64,000 bases of DNA from Dactylonectria macrodidyma (lineage: Eukaryota; Ascomycota; Sordariomycetes; Hypocreales; Nectriaceae), in NCBI GenBank assembly GCA_020744425.1, contig JAGMUV010000024.1:806001-870000 (forward strand), written 5' to 3'. This document shows, in pieces, positions 48,201 to 58,679 of the stretch (the stretch's first letter is position 1; each line of letters begins with the position of its first letter). The translations under genes were made by a program, and so were the position numbers. Below the pieces are notes generated by a model, which did no database searches, was not told the DNA's origin, and saw only the letters and a list, made by a program, of their open reading frames with translations.

Positions 48201-48383
48201 TTTGAAATATTGTCGAAGGGCCGAGTCCAAATCTTCCAGCACGTCTGTTTTTCTCCACCTGGCATCAAATGAAGCGGCGAGTTGGAGGAGTCGTTTCGCA
48301 TGGTCAGGATAGCCCGCTTGGGTAGCAAGGAGAGCCTTTTCTGCGGCTTGAATGGCATCATCGTGTTCTTTATGTTCGGTCAT
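45258..48383 (-). CDS. TPR-repeat protein with C-terminal CHAT protease domain, copy 2
   Basis: Single exon, 1041 residues from ATG 48383; the frame continues upstream without another ATG, so an additional 5' exon is possible. Residues ~20-500 are clear repeats of about 45 residues with the pattern RLxxLAxxxxxRFxRxGxxxDLDxAIxxYQ. A linker and CHAT domain follow, with His857 in FAGHG and Cys903 in LSACGTG, spaced 46 residues apart as in copy 1 (47), then LAGYRHVIGTLWEV. The dyad is intact, so it is probably an active protease. Unlike copy 1, no gasdermin-like gene is beside it. It looks more regular in its repeats than copy 1. Confidence 0.88.
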   Translation of the reverse strand: MTEHKEHDDAIQAAEKALLATQAGYPDHAKRLLQLAASFDARWRKTDVLEDLDSALRQYFKTLDESLDPSEHLSVLEKLAIGHFNRYLRTGYDLDLDTSIGRYQEIIAKMPLAHPDRAERLFDLGAVHRSRFERKGTLSDIDLTIHYHQEAITIAPLDDPTRPTRLFDLGLAHNHRFTVTNVLKDLNAVISLYEESLAATLEDQPEWLARHFHLAAVLGARFERAGNMADINRAISLYQLGLAKPVLPDWDREAQLLHLSTLYSSRYARVGALPDLDVAIQLRQKVLEKTPSDHPSRIFRLISLANSFQTKFKRSTDTEFLDNALQLQHEALQMVSPGDHRERPTIVQDMGIGYYWKYRSLGKFEDLEKSIEFLEDAVENPSIDVPTQALSLHALGCAYYDKFGKTGIKSDIDLALWLCQDSLDKTPEDSTDRGSRLQDLGAAYGGRYRMAGTRSDLDMAIKLYEDALNHSHSSVWDRLADTKFLLSYYAEVVAWEQAYNASCTAMHLFQLLVPRSLENSDKQYMLSLASGIGSDAAAMALNASKDPFEAVRLLELGRGVIAASLSQIREDVSILQQKHPELGEKFVSLRGQLDGLASPGNAHHDAVTNEVPAQGDSSGRNSASTELDTLINEIRKLPGFETFLDAPTETEIRETARRGPIVVVNVSDYRCDALIIEPSEIRSLLLPRLKAKDIRDRAQNENLGSLETLEWLWGVLASPVLEALGFLKPAGEICPHVWWIPTGPLTRFPIHAAGYHTAQGSDAVIDRVMSTYGSSIKAIRQGQRSSSDLASSRQAQALLISMENTPGTSSLPYTSQEIKVLRNLSESMKLKPIEPERRKQDVIAHLPECKLFHFAGHGYTDKKDPLRSHLLLQDVNRDPLTVANLLEMNLRQYSPFLAYLSACGTGKIDEEKFADESIHLISAYQLAGYRHVIGTLWEVNDALCVEMARYTYEGMRDGEMTDESVCRGLHDATRKLRDRWRESLKTADGKGNDERLPTGSHSVIEVEELAARLSRDVVLCDDDDKGGTRSLLWVPYVHYGV

Positions 48384-48754
48384 TGGGCTAAAGCAGGGTC
48401 TGGCCGACGAGATTAAGAAATACCTCGTCCAGTGTTCCAAAAGGTGATTTACCAAAGTATTCGTCCACGCTTGCAGTTTGATGGTGCCTAGACCTGTCAG
48501 CAATGGTGCGATAAATGCATGTACGTTCTAAATGATTTATCACTATATCCCGCACCAGACTGTCGCATGAATCTAACCGTTCCGAGTGCATTTGGACATC
48601 TCTTCACCTACCCTACACCACAACGAAAATCTGCATTTTGACTTCACTTTGACTTCAATCCACGATTCGTGGGCGAGCATGTCTAGTGTTGATGGATTCA
48701 CCTGTGTATTTTCAATTCGTAAATATCGACATCTATGATGAAGGATAAAGGAGA
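48384..48754. other. Intergenic region (371 bp)
   Basis: Upstream of CHAT copy 2. A minus-strand frame of 67 codons starting at ATG 48591 could be a 5' exon of that gene, but no splice pair joins it in frame. Confidence 0.4.
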
Positions 48755-49998
48755 TCATTCTCCACTAGGTGGCTCCAACACGGCAGAAAGTGGCTGTGGG
48801 ATACCAAACTCAGGCAGTTGTCCAGGCTCAAATGTTACAATTTGTGCCATGGTGTATCGATCCGTGCCACAGGATCCTCTCGAGTTGCTCGTTGCGTGAA
48901 AGGCGTTCTGTGTTGATGTTAGTTGAGATGCAATATTAGATATCACCACGAGGACTGACCCAGATTTCGTTTCCGTCGGGCGAGGTAAAGAAGCAGTTGT
49001 GTCCAGTGCCGTAGTTACCGTTTGCTTGCGAGAACACAGGACCGATCTTGTCCCACGATGAAGCGTCCAAGGGATCACCGCCGTTGTAGTGAAGGAGACC
49101 GAGCGAATAGTTGGGTGTTCCGCAGTAAGAAGCCGAGTAAGACAGCCAGATTTCTCCATCATGGTAGAGCGGCTAGGTTCTAGGTCAGCGTGTTTTATTC
49201 CGCTTAGCGAAGGCGACTCACATGAGGGGCTTCATTCACAGCAGTGATACTGTTGGGTGACGAGTTGGTCGTGTTCTTCTCCCAGTCCTGGTCTGGCACC
49301 GAGATGACATGCCATCCGTCAACTGTCCACGTGGTAGTGTCGAGTTTAGTTATGGCCAGAGACTGCAGCTGGTCTTCGTTGATGATGCTCAACACATGGT
49401 AGCGACCCTGTCCTGGGATCTCTAGGTATGTGCCATCAATGCTAAAGGCAAAGTCAGAGTTCGGGCCTCCCTGTGACCCAACAGGTGGAATCAGATCGGC
49501 GAGATGCGTATACTCGCAATCCGATGGCCCAGCAGCGTCGCAGCCCTTGAGAACTCTGGTGTGGCAGCTATCGCAGCACGACAAATTGGCATCGCAACTA
49601 GAGTAAAACATGTACCAGGTGCCGTCGATCTGGTGGATCTCTGGGGCCCACATGTTGGCGTTGCGAGTTCTATTTGTGTCGGTCCATACTGTCTTGGTCT
49701 CTCCGTTGATGAGACCTCCCAGTTTAGTGGCCTTTGTAATCTCGATACGGCTGTATGAGGTGTATGTCCTGGTGAAGAATTAGCCTCAAGTTTTGTCGCG
49801 AATATCTCCCAATTTGAAGGATGATTTTCGTGGGCTCCAATCCCATATGCCTTGGCTGGGAGGTTGAACTTACAAATGATAGTATCCATCTGCAAACACC
49901 ATGGATGGGTCAGGTCCGGGTCTTCGAATGGGGTTCTCAAATGCTTGAGCAGTCGCCGAAAGGGCCGCCAGGACGCCGAGGTTGAAAAGCGACTTCAT
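48755..49998 (-). CDS. GH43 family glycoside hydrolase, secreted
   Basis: Four exons (49998-49874, 49768-49222, 49172-48960, 48907-48755) give 345 residues in one frame. The signal peptide spans residues 1-~19 (LGVLAALSATAQA). GH43 markers: RPGPDPSMVF with Asp30 as likely general base near the mature N-terminus, the LGGLINGETKTVW blade, MWAPEIHQIDGTWYMFYSS, ITAVNEAPHPLY with the likely catalytic Glu in NEAP created near a splice site, and GTGHNCFF. Expected activity is arabinofuranosidase or a related exo-acting enzyme on arabinan or arabinoxylan. The introns break all four parts, so no single long frame shows the gene. Confidence 0.9.
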
Positions 49999-51249
49999 TG
50001 TTGGAAAGACTGGTTAAGATATCCCAGTAAGATGCTCATGATGATTTGGAAACCGGGGTAGCCCTTCATATATATATACCCCTTCGCTAGTATGCACTCA
50101 ATGCGAACGAACATTGGAGGAATTGGAACCAGCTCAGGCCTTTCAGAACCGGCATGACATCGTGGGGCGGTGATGTAACGTTGGCCTACAAATGGCGCGG
50201 CTAAGTCTGATTCACTTTTTCGCATACACAACTGGAGGCAAATTTGTTCTAGAAAATGAAATGCGTTCATTTGAAAGGGTCAATGCTGGATTGATTGGGG
50301 CGCTTTCTACAATGAAGCGGGGAAAGTCTTGGTCTCGCCATGCTGCGGGGCCCCGCAAGGAAGCCGGGATAGACTTTTTAGCTATGAGCATGTTTGGCAT
50401 TGATCGACTCGACTCCATTGAGGTTTTGAGAACTATTGTACGATATTATTGGAGCGCCTTTACAACGGAGCATAAGTCTGCTATAATGCCGGGGCCCCGC
50501 AGTCGAAAGCGGTCCCGAGTTGGCTGGGAATACGACCTGATATGGCGTGGTCAAAGTCGCATTGGCCTATTTCGGAAGTGAGAACCGAGCCGAGGGAGGC
50601 CGATTGCGCATCGACCAAAGAGTGACATGATGATCCTCGTGATGTAAGGAACTGGGATCTACATTACAGGGTCTTCGGGGTAATAGTGGCGAAGAAACGG
50701 GTTGCCAAATAGTCTGTGATGAGTCCCTGAACCTGCCCAAATAGAAAGCCATGTTTCTTCTCGGATATGCATGTGCAGTTGAAGAAGGGGGATTCGGACC
50801 TTTTCAGTTGTCCTTTCAGTCCAACTTAGCACAGAGAGCCGTATCAATGGTACGGTCTCTCCGCTCTGAGATGAACCCTGGGAGAACGTCATCTAACGTA
50901 ACTACCTGTGTGAAGGTTTCGTGGTCCATTTTAAGTATGAATAACCTTATTCTGAAGGCTGTTGTAAGATGGTTGGTGATTGCACCTGCCCTCAGGCCTC
51001 TCGCCGAATGGGTGCCTCAGGCATGAACGGATCAGACCCTGTCACCCCACTATCGAAACGGCAACATCAGAAACCATTTATCGATAAGATAACAAGGGCG
51101 ATAAGATAACGATTTTTTCTTTGCACTTTCCCAAAGAAAAGTAGAACATCCCACCAGTCCGTCGTCCTCCCAGCCACTCTCACCACTACTTTGCGGCCAA
51201 TTCAAGTCGCAATCCCCCTCTCCGCAAAGCCTCAACAGACAAACTTGCG
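49999..51249. other. Divergent intergenic region (1.25 kb)
   Basis: A TATATATATA stretch lies at 50069-50078, upstream of the GH43 gene. A 129-codon frame (50192-50581, +) contains two copies of the palindrome GGGGCCCC but no recognisable domain, so it is not called. Confidence 0.5.
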
Positions 51250-53051
51250 ATGGCCGCGACAAAGCATTCCCTCGCGGAAAGCGAGGAACGCCCTGCCAAG
51301 AAGACCAAGGTGCTCGACGCCGCTGCGGCCGAGGAGAAGAAGCGACTGAAGAAGGAAAAGAAGGAGCGCAAGGAGAAGAAGAAGGAGAAGAAGCGCAAGC
51401 TGGCCGAGGTCAACACCTGGGACACGGACGAGGAGGCGCACGCGGAGCCCAAGAAGGAGAAGAAGGACAAGAAGTCGAAAAAGGACAAGAAGAACAAGGA
51501 GGATGCTTCTGAGGACACTACTTCTGGCGGCGCCTACGAGGAGACAGTGGCTCTGTCCAGCGTGCCTCAGAGCGACATCGACGAATTCCTGACCAAGAAC
51601 GAAATCACCATTACCGACCCCAAGACCGACAAGCCGACGCTGCGCCCCGTCCTCGAGTTCTTCCACCTGCCGTCGACAAACCTGCTCGAGAAGAAGCCCT
51701 CGCCTTTTGCCAGCTACAAGGAGCCCACGCCCATCCAGTCCGCCTCGTGGCCGTTTACGCTGTCCGGTCGCGACGCCATCGGAGTCGCCGAGACCGGCTC
51801 CGGAAAGACCATGGCCTTTGCGCTGCCCTGTATCGAGGCTGTCATGAAGGTCGGCACCAAGGGTACCAAGGCCGTTGTTGTGTCGCCCACGCGTGAGTTG
51901 GCTATGCAAACCCACGAGCAGCTGGCTAAGGTCGCTGGCTTGGTCGGACTTAAGGCTGTCTGCCTGTACGGCGGTGCTTCCAAGGACGACCAGCGTGCGC
52001 TGTTGCGACGTGGCGCCGACATTATCGTTGCCACGCCAGGCCGCCTCAAGGATTTCATGTCGGATGGCACCGTCGACCTGAGCGGCGCTGCGTTTGCCGT
52101 ACTAGACGAGGCCGACCGCATGCTGGACAAGGGTTTTGAGGATGACATCAAGATGATCCTAGGCGCCTGCCCCGCGCGCGAGAAGCGCCAGACGCTTATG
52201 TTCACAGCTACATGGCCCGCGTCAGTCCAGGCCCTTGCCTCGTCCTTCATGGTCACCCCCGTCAAGATCACCATCGGCTCCGGCGGCAAGGAAACGGCCG
52301 ACGGCGCCGTCGAGCTGCAGGCCAACTCGCGCATCACCCAGCGCGTCGAGGTCGTTGACGGCCGCGACAAGGAGTTTCGCCTGCTGCAACTGCTCAAGGA
52401 GAACACCCAGGGCAAGCAAAAGGACGATCGCATCCTGGTCTTTTGCCTCTACAAGAAAGAGGCCACGCGCGTCGAGGGTTTCCTGGCCCGCAAGGGCATT
52501 CGGGTTGGCGGAATTCACGGCGATTTGCGACAGGAGCAGCGCACAAAGAGTCTGGAAGCCTTCAAGTCTGGAATTACCCCGGTTCTAGTTGCCACTGATG
52601 TGGCTGCTCGAGGTCTGGATATTCCCGAGGTCAAGTTGGTCATTAACGTCACAGTATGCCTGACCTTTTCCTATTTTCCTTTTCCATTCCTGCGCCAAGC
52701 CGCCCCCCAAAGGTCATTGCTAACATCGCTTCTAGTTCCCCTTGACCATCGAAGACTACGTTCACCGTATCGGACGAACCGGTCGCGCTGGCAAGACTGG
52801 TCAGGCCATTACCTTTTTCACCGTTCAAGACAAGGCTCACTCTGGCTCGTAAGTATTCCCTCACACAAAATGACAGACCAATTACTCACAATTACAGCCT
52901 CATCAACATCCTGAGGGGCGCCAACCAGGAGGTTCCCGAAGATCTACTCAAGTTTGGATCCACAGTCAAGAAGAAGACGCACGACATGTACGGTGCCTTT
53001 TTCAAGGACGTCGACCCGAACGCAAAGGCCACCAAGATTACCTTTGATTAG
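51250..53051 (+). CDS. DBP3: DEAD-box ATP-dependent RNA helicase Dbp3
   Basis: Three exons (51250-52653, 52736-52848, 52898-53051) give 556 residues. Residues ~14-80 are a Lys/Glu-rich tail typical of Dbp3. The motifs are complete: AETGSGKT (Lys186), PTRELA, TPGR, DEAD (286-289), TAT, then the second RecA domain with ARGLDIP and [10 protein letters not shown]; the last of these is formed in exon 2. Dbp3 acts in the nucleolus on 60S ribosomal precursor processing (27S A3 step in yeast). The N-terminus and second-domain sequence match fungal Dbp3 better than Dbp2. The 3' end converges on RFT1 24 bp away. Confidence 0.93.
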
Positions 53052-53075
53052 AGTTGTGTTGTAGATGGATATATA

Positions 53076-54909
53076 TCATTGCTGGGCGGATTTGCGCCCG
53101 CGGACGTATTGGAGACACTCGATGATAAAATGGCGCTCGAAGAATAGGCTGTTCGGAAGCGATTAGATATTGCGGGATTCGAATTCGGGCATGCAGTTTT
53201 GGGGTTTTGTAAGACACGTACATAAGAAGCAACACGGGAATGGCTGTTGCGCCAGCTTTTATGAGAGATTTGATGGGCCCATCCTCTGCATCGTGAGACT
53301 GAAGTTGGTGGAGGAGCACAGCGGCCATGGACGCTGTTCCACCCGTCTGGGTATTGGTGGCCAGCTCGACGAAGCCAAACCCGGCGCCGTGCCGGGCGAA
53401 AAAGCGACTGATGAAGAGGCTGCTCCAGACGATCCGGCAAAACATGTTGATCATGTTGGCAAAGACCAGCCCTGTAGCGCCAAGCGGGAAGACACTCATG
53501 AGGACAAAAGCTGAGGCGGCAAAGACGGCCGAGAAGGCACCCATCCAGCCCGACTGCGCGTGGACCTCGGCCTCGGTGGCGACAGAGGCGACGAAGGACT
53601 CGGTTAGGCCGTTGAGGGCCAGCAACGGGATGTAGAAGCAATAAGTAACGAGCACGTCGCCTGCGCCTGAGGCCATCCAGCGTTGGCCTGCGACGATGGC
53701 GAGAAGCGGCGGAGCAAGAAAAGGACCAATGGTGACGACGACCGTGGAGAGGAGGATATACAGGCGAAAGAGCGTTCGAAGGTTTTTCCTGGCTTCCACG
53801 ATGGCTGGTGAAGGTTGGACGGGTTTCTTTTCATCCGCAGCAACTGGTGCGCGAGACTCGGGTGATGATGAAAGCAACCGCGAAAAGTAGCTCCGGCTGC
53901 TCTCCTCGACGGGCTGCAGCAGTAGTCGGGCCAGCAAGCCTCCATAGTTGCTGGCCAGCGCGTAGGCGCCTTGAACCTTGGCCGATGCGAGCAGCGAGAT
54001 GAGAAAGGTGTCGCCCTGGGTGAGGAGATGTTTGACGACGCTCTGGGCCATCATGCTGCCGGCGAGGCTGACGGTGGGTTTGTCGAAGAGGGATCCCCAG
54101 AAGCGATTATCGTTGGTTCCAGACACTGACTTGGGGAAGATGGAGAATCCCATGGAGGAGGCGAGACGGTATCCGGAGACGAGATATACGAGCAGCAACG
54201 CGCCGCCATATGTCAACTGGCCGAGTGCAAAGGGTAGCACTCCCAGATCCCGCTGTTGCTTGGATGCCCAGACCGCGGCAGTAAAGACGACGACGCAGCG
54301 CAAAAATGTGGCGATAGACTCGGCGGCCGCGCGAGTGCCGAATTGAAGGCGCATCGTCATGAGGACGAAGCAGGGCTCTGAGAGCAGCTCAACCATGGCG
54401 GCGATGCCGTAGAGGTACAGCGACTGGACAAGGTAGGGCGTAGCGAGAGTCGCGGTCGTTGCATAGCGCAAGTACGTCCAGCCGAGGGCGACGCTGACGA
54501 CAGATCCGAGGCCAATGGCGAGGTATCCCAGGTTAACGACGGCTTGGCTCTCTCTTTGCGCGACCACATCTCGATGTTTGCCAGATGCTTCATCGCCACC
54601 ACTGCCACTTCCCACCGTGCCTTGACGTTGGATGGCCACGCGCAAACTCTCGCGCGCAAAGAACAGAACCGAGAGATAGTACACTTCTAACTGCGTCGAT
54701 AAGCCCAGCAGCGGTGCAGTGAGGTAGCGTAGCAGTAGCTGGTTGGCGACAAAGGTGACGAGGCGTGAGGCGAGCTGGAGGAAGATGAGCAATGATGCGC
54801 CCTTGAGCATGGACGAGTTGGTCGTGGGTGTCGAGGAATCAGGTGCAGGCTTGGCAGTATTCCCGCCCGATGAGGATTGGGGATCTGGTGAAGGCGCCAT
54901 CTTGTCCAT
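53076..54909 (-). CDS. RFT1: RFT1, lipid-linked oligosaccharide translocation protein
   Basis: Two exons (54909-53222, 53148-53076). The single long frame ends in a spurious tail, but splicing at donor GTACGT (53221) to acceptor ACAG (53149) with a branch-like CTAAT gives the family C-terminus [17 protein letters not shown]. The protein is ~586 residues, with about 12-14 membrane helices starting at [18 protein letters not shown]1 acts in the ER membrane in N-glycan precursor assembly (Man5GlcNAc2-PP-dolichol step; flippase role debated). An in-frame ATG 31 codons upstream (55002) is possible; the shorter start was preferred because the extra stretch looks like 5' UTR. Confidence 0.9.
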
Positions 54910-55002
54910 TATCCCGAAGGCGTGGTGTATGAAGGGAGACAAGATAGAGGTTGGTGAAGTGAGGTTGGTTTTGGAATTGAGGGAACACGTGTTGAGGCCC
55001 AT

Positions 55003-55395
55003 GGTGACGCGGCGAGTTAGTGGGCAGGAGCCAATTTAGAGGGCAGCGTCCAAGGTTTAGGCGCGGCCCGTAGTGCATCAAACCCGAAAACTCAGTGGCA
55101 CTTGCCCTACAGCCATGGCATGGCTCCACTGAGAACCACTGGAATTGTCCACTAACCAAATCCGGCCATCGACGTCCAACACACAAAAGTAAGTGTTCAC
55201 AGGCCGGCATACAAGAAGCGTCTGAGCGAGCGGGAGTTACGTTCGTTGTCTTCTGGAAAATCAACTTGCTCTATAAGTTGATTAATAACATGCTCTTCTG
55301 TACCGAGGAGTCATCGAACTATGTGTTCCTCGTTTCATACGCCCCAATAGCATACCTAGCACATCTCTCGGTGCTATTACCTGACCTCAATTAAC
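55003..55395. other. Intergenic region (393 bp)
   Basis: RFT1 promoter and 3' flank of the next minus-strand gene. A short IR (AATCAACTTG...TAAGTTGATT at 55259-55283) may act in 3' end formation. No gene seen. Confidence 0.45.
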
Positions 55396-58019
55396 CTACA
55401 GCCTTCCTGCCGCTGCTAGTGCTTTTTTGATTACTTTACGGACTTCGTTTCGTGAGTTGGATGAATAAATCCTGTCAACAAGGGTCAGAACCGACATGGG
55501 TTCCTTCACAATCACCACCATATCCATCAACATCCACGCCAAAACTGGATTCCGCCTCTCATATTGAAAGGTAACAACACGGTGCGGATCCGCGCCATTC
55601 AATATCAACATCTCCACAGCGGTTGAGAAATTATCGATGCCCAGCCCCCCATGTTTTGCAAGGACACGCGAGTCCTGCCTCATGTAATCATTGACAAGGT
55701 AGTGCAAGTAGTCGTCTTGGACAAAGGGCTCTTTGAGGAGAACCTCGATCGTGTCCCAATGCTGGTTGCAAGCCGCATGGAAAATGGCACGCTTCCAACA
55801 CAGGGCTTCCGTGCCGTCCAGCTTTCTGCCCAACAGCACAGAGAAATCGGGGACACCCAAGGGCCCAGCTTCGTGATTCGGGGTTTTCTGGTCTGGTTGA
55901 TTCGAGTCCCCCAACACTGGACGGCTTTCAAATTTTGCGCCGGCCTCGATCAGCAGTTCTGCAACTCGATTCGAGGCGTCATATTTTCCCCTGTTGAAGA
56001 TGGCGAAAGTAGTTAACGGCGACATTAGGACATGTTGTCCATGGTGCTTTATGTCTCTACATGAATTGACATCTGTCCCGTTTTGTGCCAGGAACCGAAT
56101 GATTCTGGCCTGCGTCTCCAACTCAGCCTGGATCATATCGTCGTGCAGTCGAAACGCAGTTACAATCAGGGGCAGGGGCTGGCAAAGATGAATTTCCGTC
56201 TTTGTTGCACCGCCCTGGAAATGCTCGTCTTGATAGCTTCGGTAACATGTCGGCGAATTCATCATGGCACCAGCAATGGCTAAAGCCCACGTTGCCGTCT
56301 CGTTCCCTTGTCCAGCTGCGTGGGCGAGAGCATTCATTGGAACACAATCACCAGATCGAGCGGAGTTCCAGACGAGGTTTGGCTCAGCTCCACATTCCAG
56401 TAAAGTAACCAAGTATGCATGCTGGAAAGTCTCAATGGCAAACTGTAAACGAAAGCTTGGATCTGCTCCCTCGGCAACTAGGTCGCGGACCTGTGCTGGG
56501 GGTGTTGCAAGTGTAGTCTCGTTCAATAAATCTTGTAGTTCTCTCTGCCTTCTGAGGGTTAGTTCAGCCCTCCGCCTCTTTGATGTCTGGATGAGATCCT
56601 CATCACGCCGTAGCTGCGATACGAGGGCCCGGGTGCTCGTTGGCACGTCATCGAGACCTTGAATTGCCATTCGGCGTCTCGTGCCGTTTGCTGCTTGGAA
56701 GTGACCCGTCGTGTCCTCTCCTCCAACCCATTCATCACAGGAAATGAACAAGGGTGGAGGGGTTCTTGGTCTGACCCTGGGTGTTGACACCTTCTCGCCC
56801 CAACCGGTCGAGTCTGAATCTGCCTCACCGGTACTGCCTCTTCGAGTGGATACGTCTTCTCTCGTTTGCCGCGAGATGCGTGATGGTAGTGATGCATAAC
56901 CGTTGTTTCTATCCCTTGCGGTATAACGGAGACTGGTTGAGTCCGAATCCGACCCAGCACTGCCTTTTCTAGGGAATATGTCTTCCATCATTCGTCGTGG
57001 TCGTACCGGCGGAAGAGAATTATAGTTTTTTTCACTTCTCTCTCTTCTGGAATGAATCCATTTGGTTAGCCTTGAATTAGCTGCTGGCTGTTCTGTCGCC
57101 TGACGACGGGGCGGGGACTCCAAGTCTATCATCGCGCCAATGTCGGTTGGTGCCGCCTGCGCAGGAGAAGACGTGTGGCCTCCTGTGCCTTGATCGAATG
57201 ATGTCCGTCGGTCCGTCGACTCAGATGATCGTGATGAAGAGATGCCATCATAGTACATCTCTTCCACGTCGGAGACATCATCCATAGAGCTCAAGTTTGG
57301 CTGTTCATAATGGGTCGTGGCTGTCTCGTTGGGATCAAGAATGCTCCCCTGATACAACGACTCGGCATACGTGCTCATCATCGAAATGTCGTCGACCCAT
57401 TGTTGGATCATTTGGTTGTGTCTTGAGGCAAGCCCTCCTGTTGCTCGAATTGAATTCACTCTCGCCAGGACTTCATTGGTCGTAATTTTCATTGCTGCAA
57501 TGTCCACTCGAAGAATCTCGGTATCATCTTTGATATCCTGGCCAACAGTACTAAAAAGTGTCAACATCACGGCTTACTTATCATGGGTTCGCTTGTGGTC
57601 ACTCACATCGAGACGGCATGAAGGCCTAGGCTCAGTGCCATCTTGTATACCTCAAGACTTCCTCGCAGCTTCTCCGTCTCCTCTTGGCCGAAGATAGCCC
57701 ACTTGGCTTTCGTCATCACCCTGTCGCGCTGGTATTTCTGCAGATTCGCCAACAACTGGTTGATGACTGAGGAACATCCAGTTATCGTAGAATCCACCTG
57801 CGGAACCAGTGCCTTGAAAAGCGGGTTGCTCTGAGTACGGGACAAAGTGCGAGTGAGAGGTTCGAGAATGCCAGCCAGTGCTTGTACCTCTTTGGAAACC
57901 TTGTCAAGATCTTCTTTGCAGTCTTTGAAGTCGCGAGAAAATTCAATGAGGGCCACGGAAACCTTTGCGATGCCGCCCGCTAGGCCAAACGAGGAGGCTA
58001 CGATGGAGAGGGGATCCCT
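55396..58019 (-). CDS. STAND-type N-terminal domain protein with C-terminal ankyrin-like repeats; start codon not found
   Basis: Exon 1 (58019-57607) and exon 2 (57550-55396) join in frame through a 56 bp intron, giving about 855 residues. The N-terminal ~140 residues (DPLSIVASSFGLAGGIAKVS, FKDCKEDLDKVSKEV) are the fungal N-terminal domain common at the front of NLR/STAND-like and ankyrin proteins. A long low-complexity linker of Arg/Ser-rich repeats follows (two similar PRR/RQTREDVSTRRGS-type units), then ankyrin-like repeats (LLECGAEPN, LAQNGTDVN, LLIEAGAKFE, LILNGADPH). Where family members have ATG just before GATCCC, the sequence has AGG (58019-58017), and no in-frame ATG was seen. No NACHT or P-loop was found between. 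See finding. Confidence 0.7.
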
Positions 58020-58679
58020 TGTTGTAAGTATAGCGATCGCGTTGTCGGACGAGGTGAAGGATAGTGGGACTCGACTAGGGCTTCGATACACGCCGTCCTT
58101 TTAAAGAGACGGCACAAGACACTCTGGAACAAGCCGCCTAAATAGTTGCCTCAAGAGCAATGATGTAGAAGGAAAGTTGAGGATTGAGTGAAGACGGGAA
58201 CTGAAAATACAGCTGCTGAACGACTGAGGCCGCCTGATGGAGAGCCTATTGGTCGCCTAGTTTGAAGCTGCGCCTCCACATTGTGGTGGCTTGTGATTGC
58301 TGCGAGGGGCTAATGCGGTGTGTTGGGTGAGACATGGAAGAAGTAACGCACAGCCCAGTATGTGTGGCCTTGAGCGACGAGTTGGCAAGCTTCACTTGGG
58401 GTGGTGGATGTAGAGGAAGCAGAGAGTAGCTATCTAGGGTAGGTAACTACAAACAAGAACTGGAACAATGTGTCTATCCTCTTCAGCAATTAAGCGCAGC
58501 CACCGACGCTCCTTGGACATATTCTCATTTAGCAAGACCAGCCTTTGAAGGAGCCCACAGACTCTAGACTAGCCTATGCGATTTCTACCCTCCCTAGTAA
58601 GTCAAAACGCCTTTAGATGTTACTATCCATGCTACTTTCTATGCTCATTAATACGGCTGTCCCCGCCAAGCGCGCTCTA
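58020..58679. other. Intergenic region (660 bp)
   Basis: Upstream of the ankyrin gene and 3' flank of GT32. A perfect palindrome CCACATTGTGG at 58276-58286 matches the core of the repeat units at 21.4 kb. No gene seen. Confidence 0.5.

Noticed and set aside
50192..50581. 129-codon frame upstream of DBP3
   Set aside because: ATG-initiated, but with no recognisable family and two GGGGCCCC palindromes inside; not enough support for a gene.
54910..55002. Longer RFT1 start at ATG 55002
   Set aside because: The extra 31 residues look like translated leader; kept only as an alternative.
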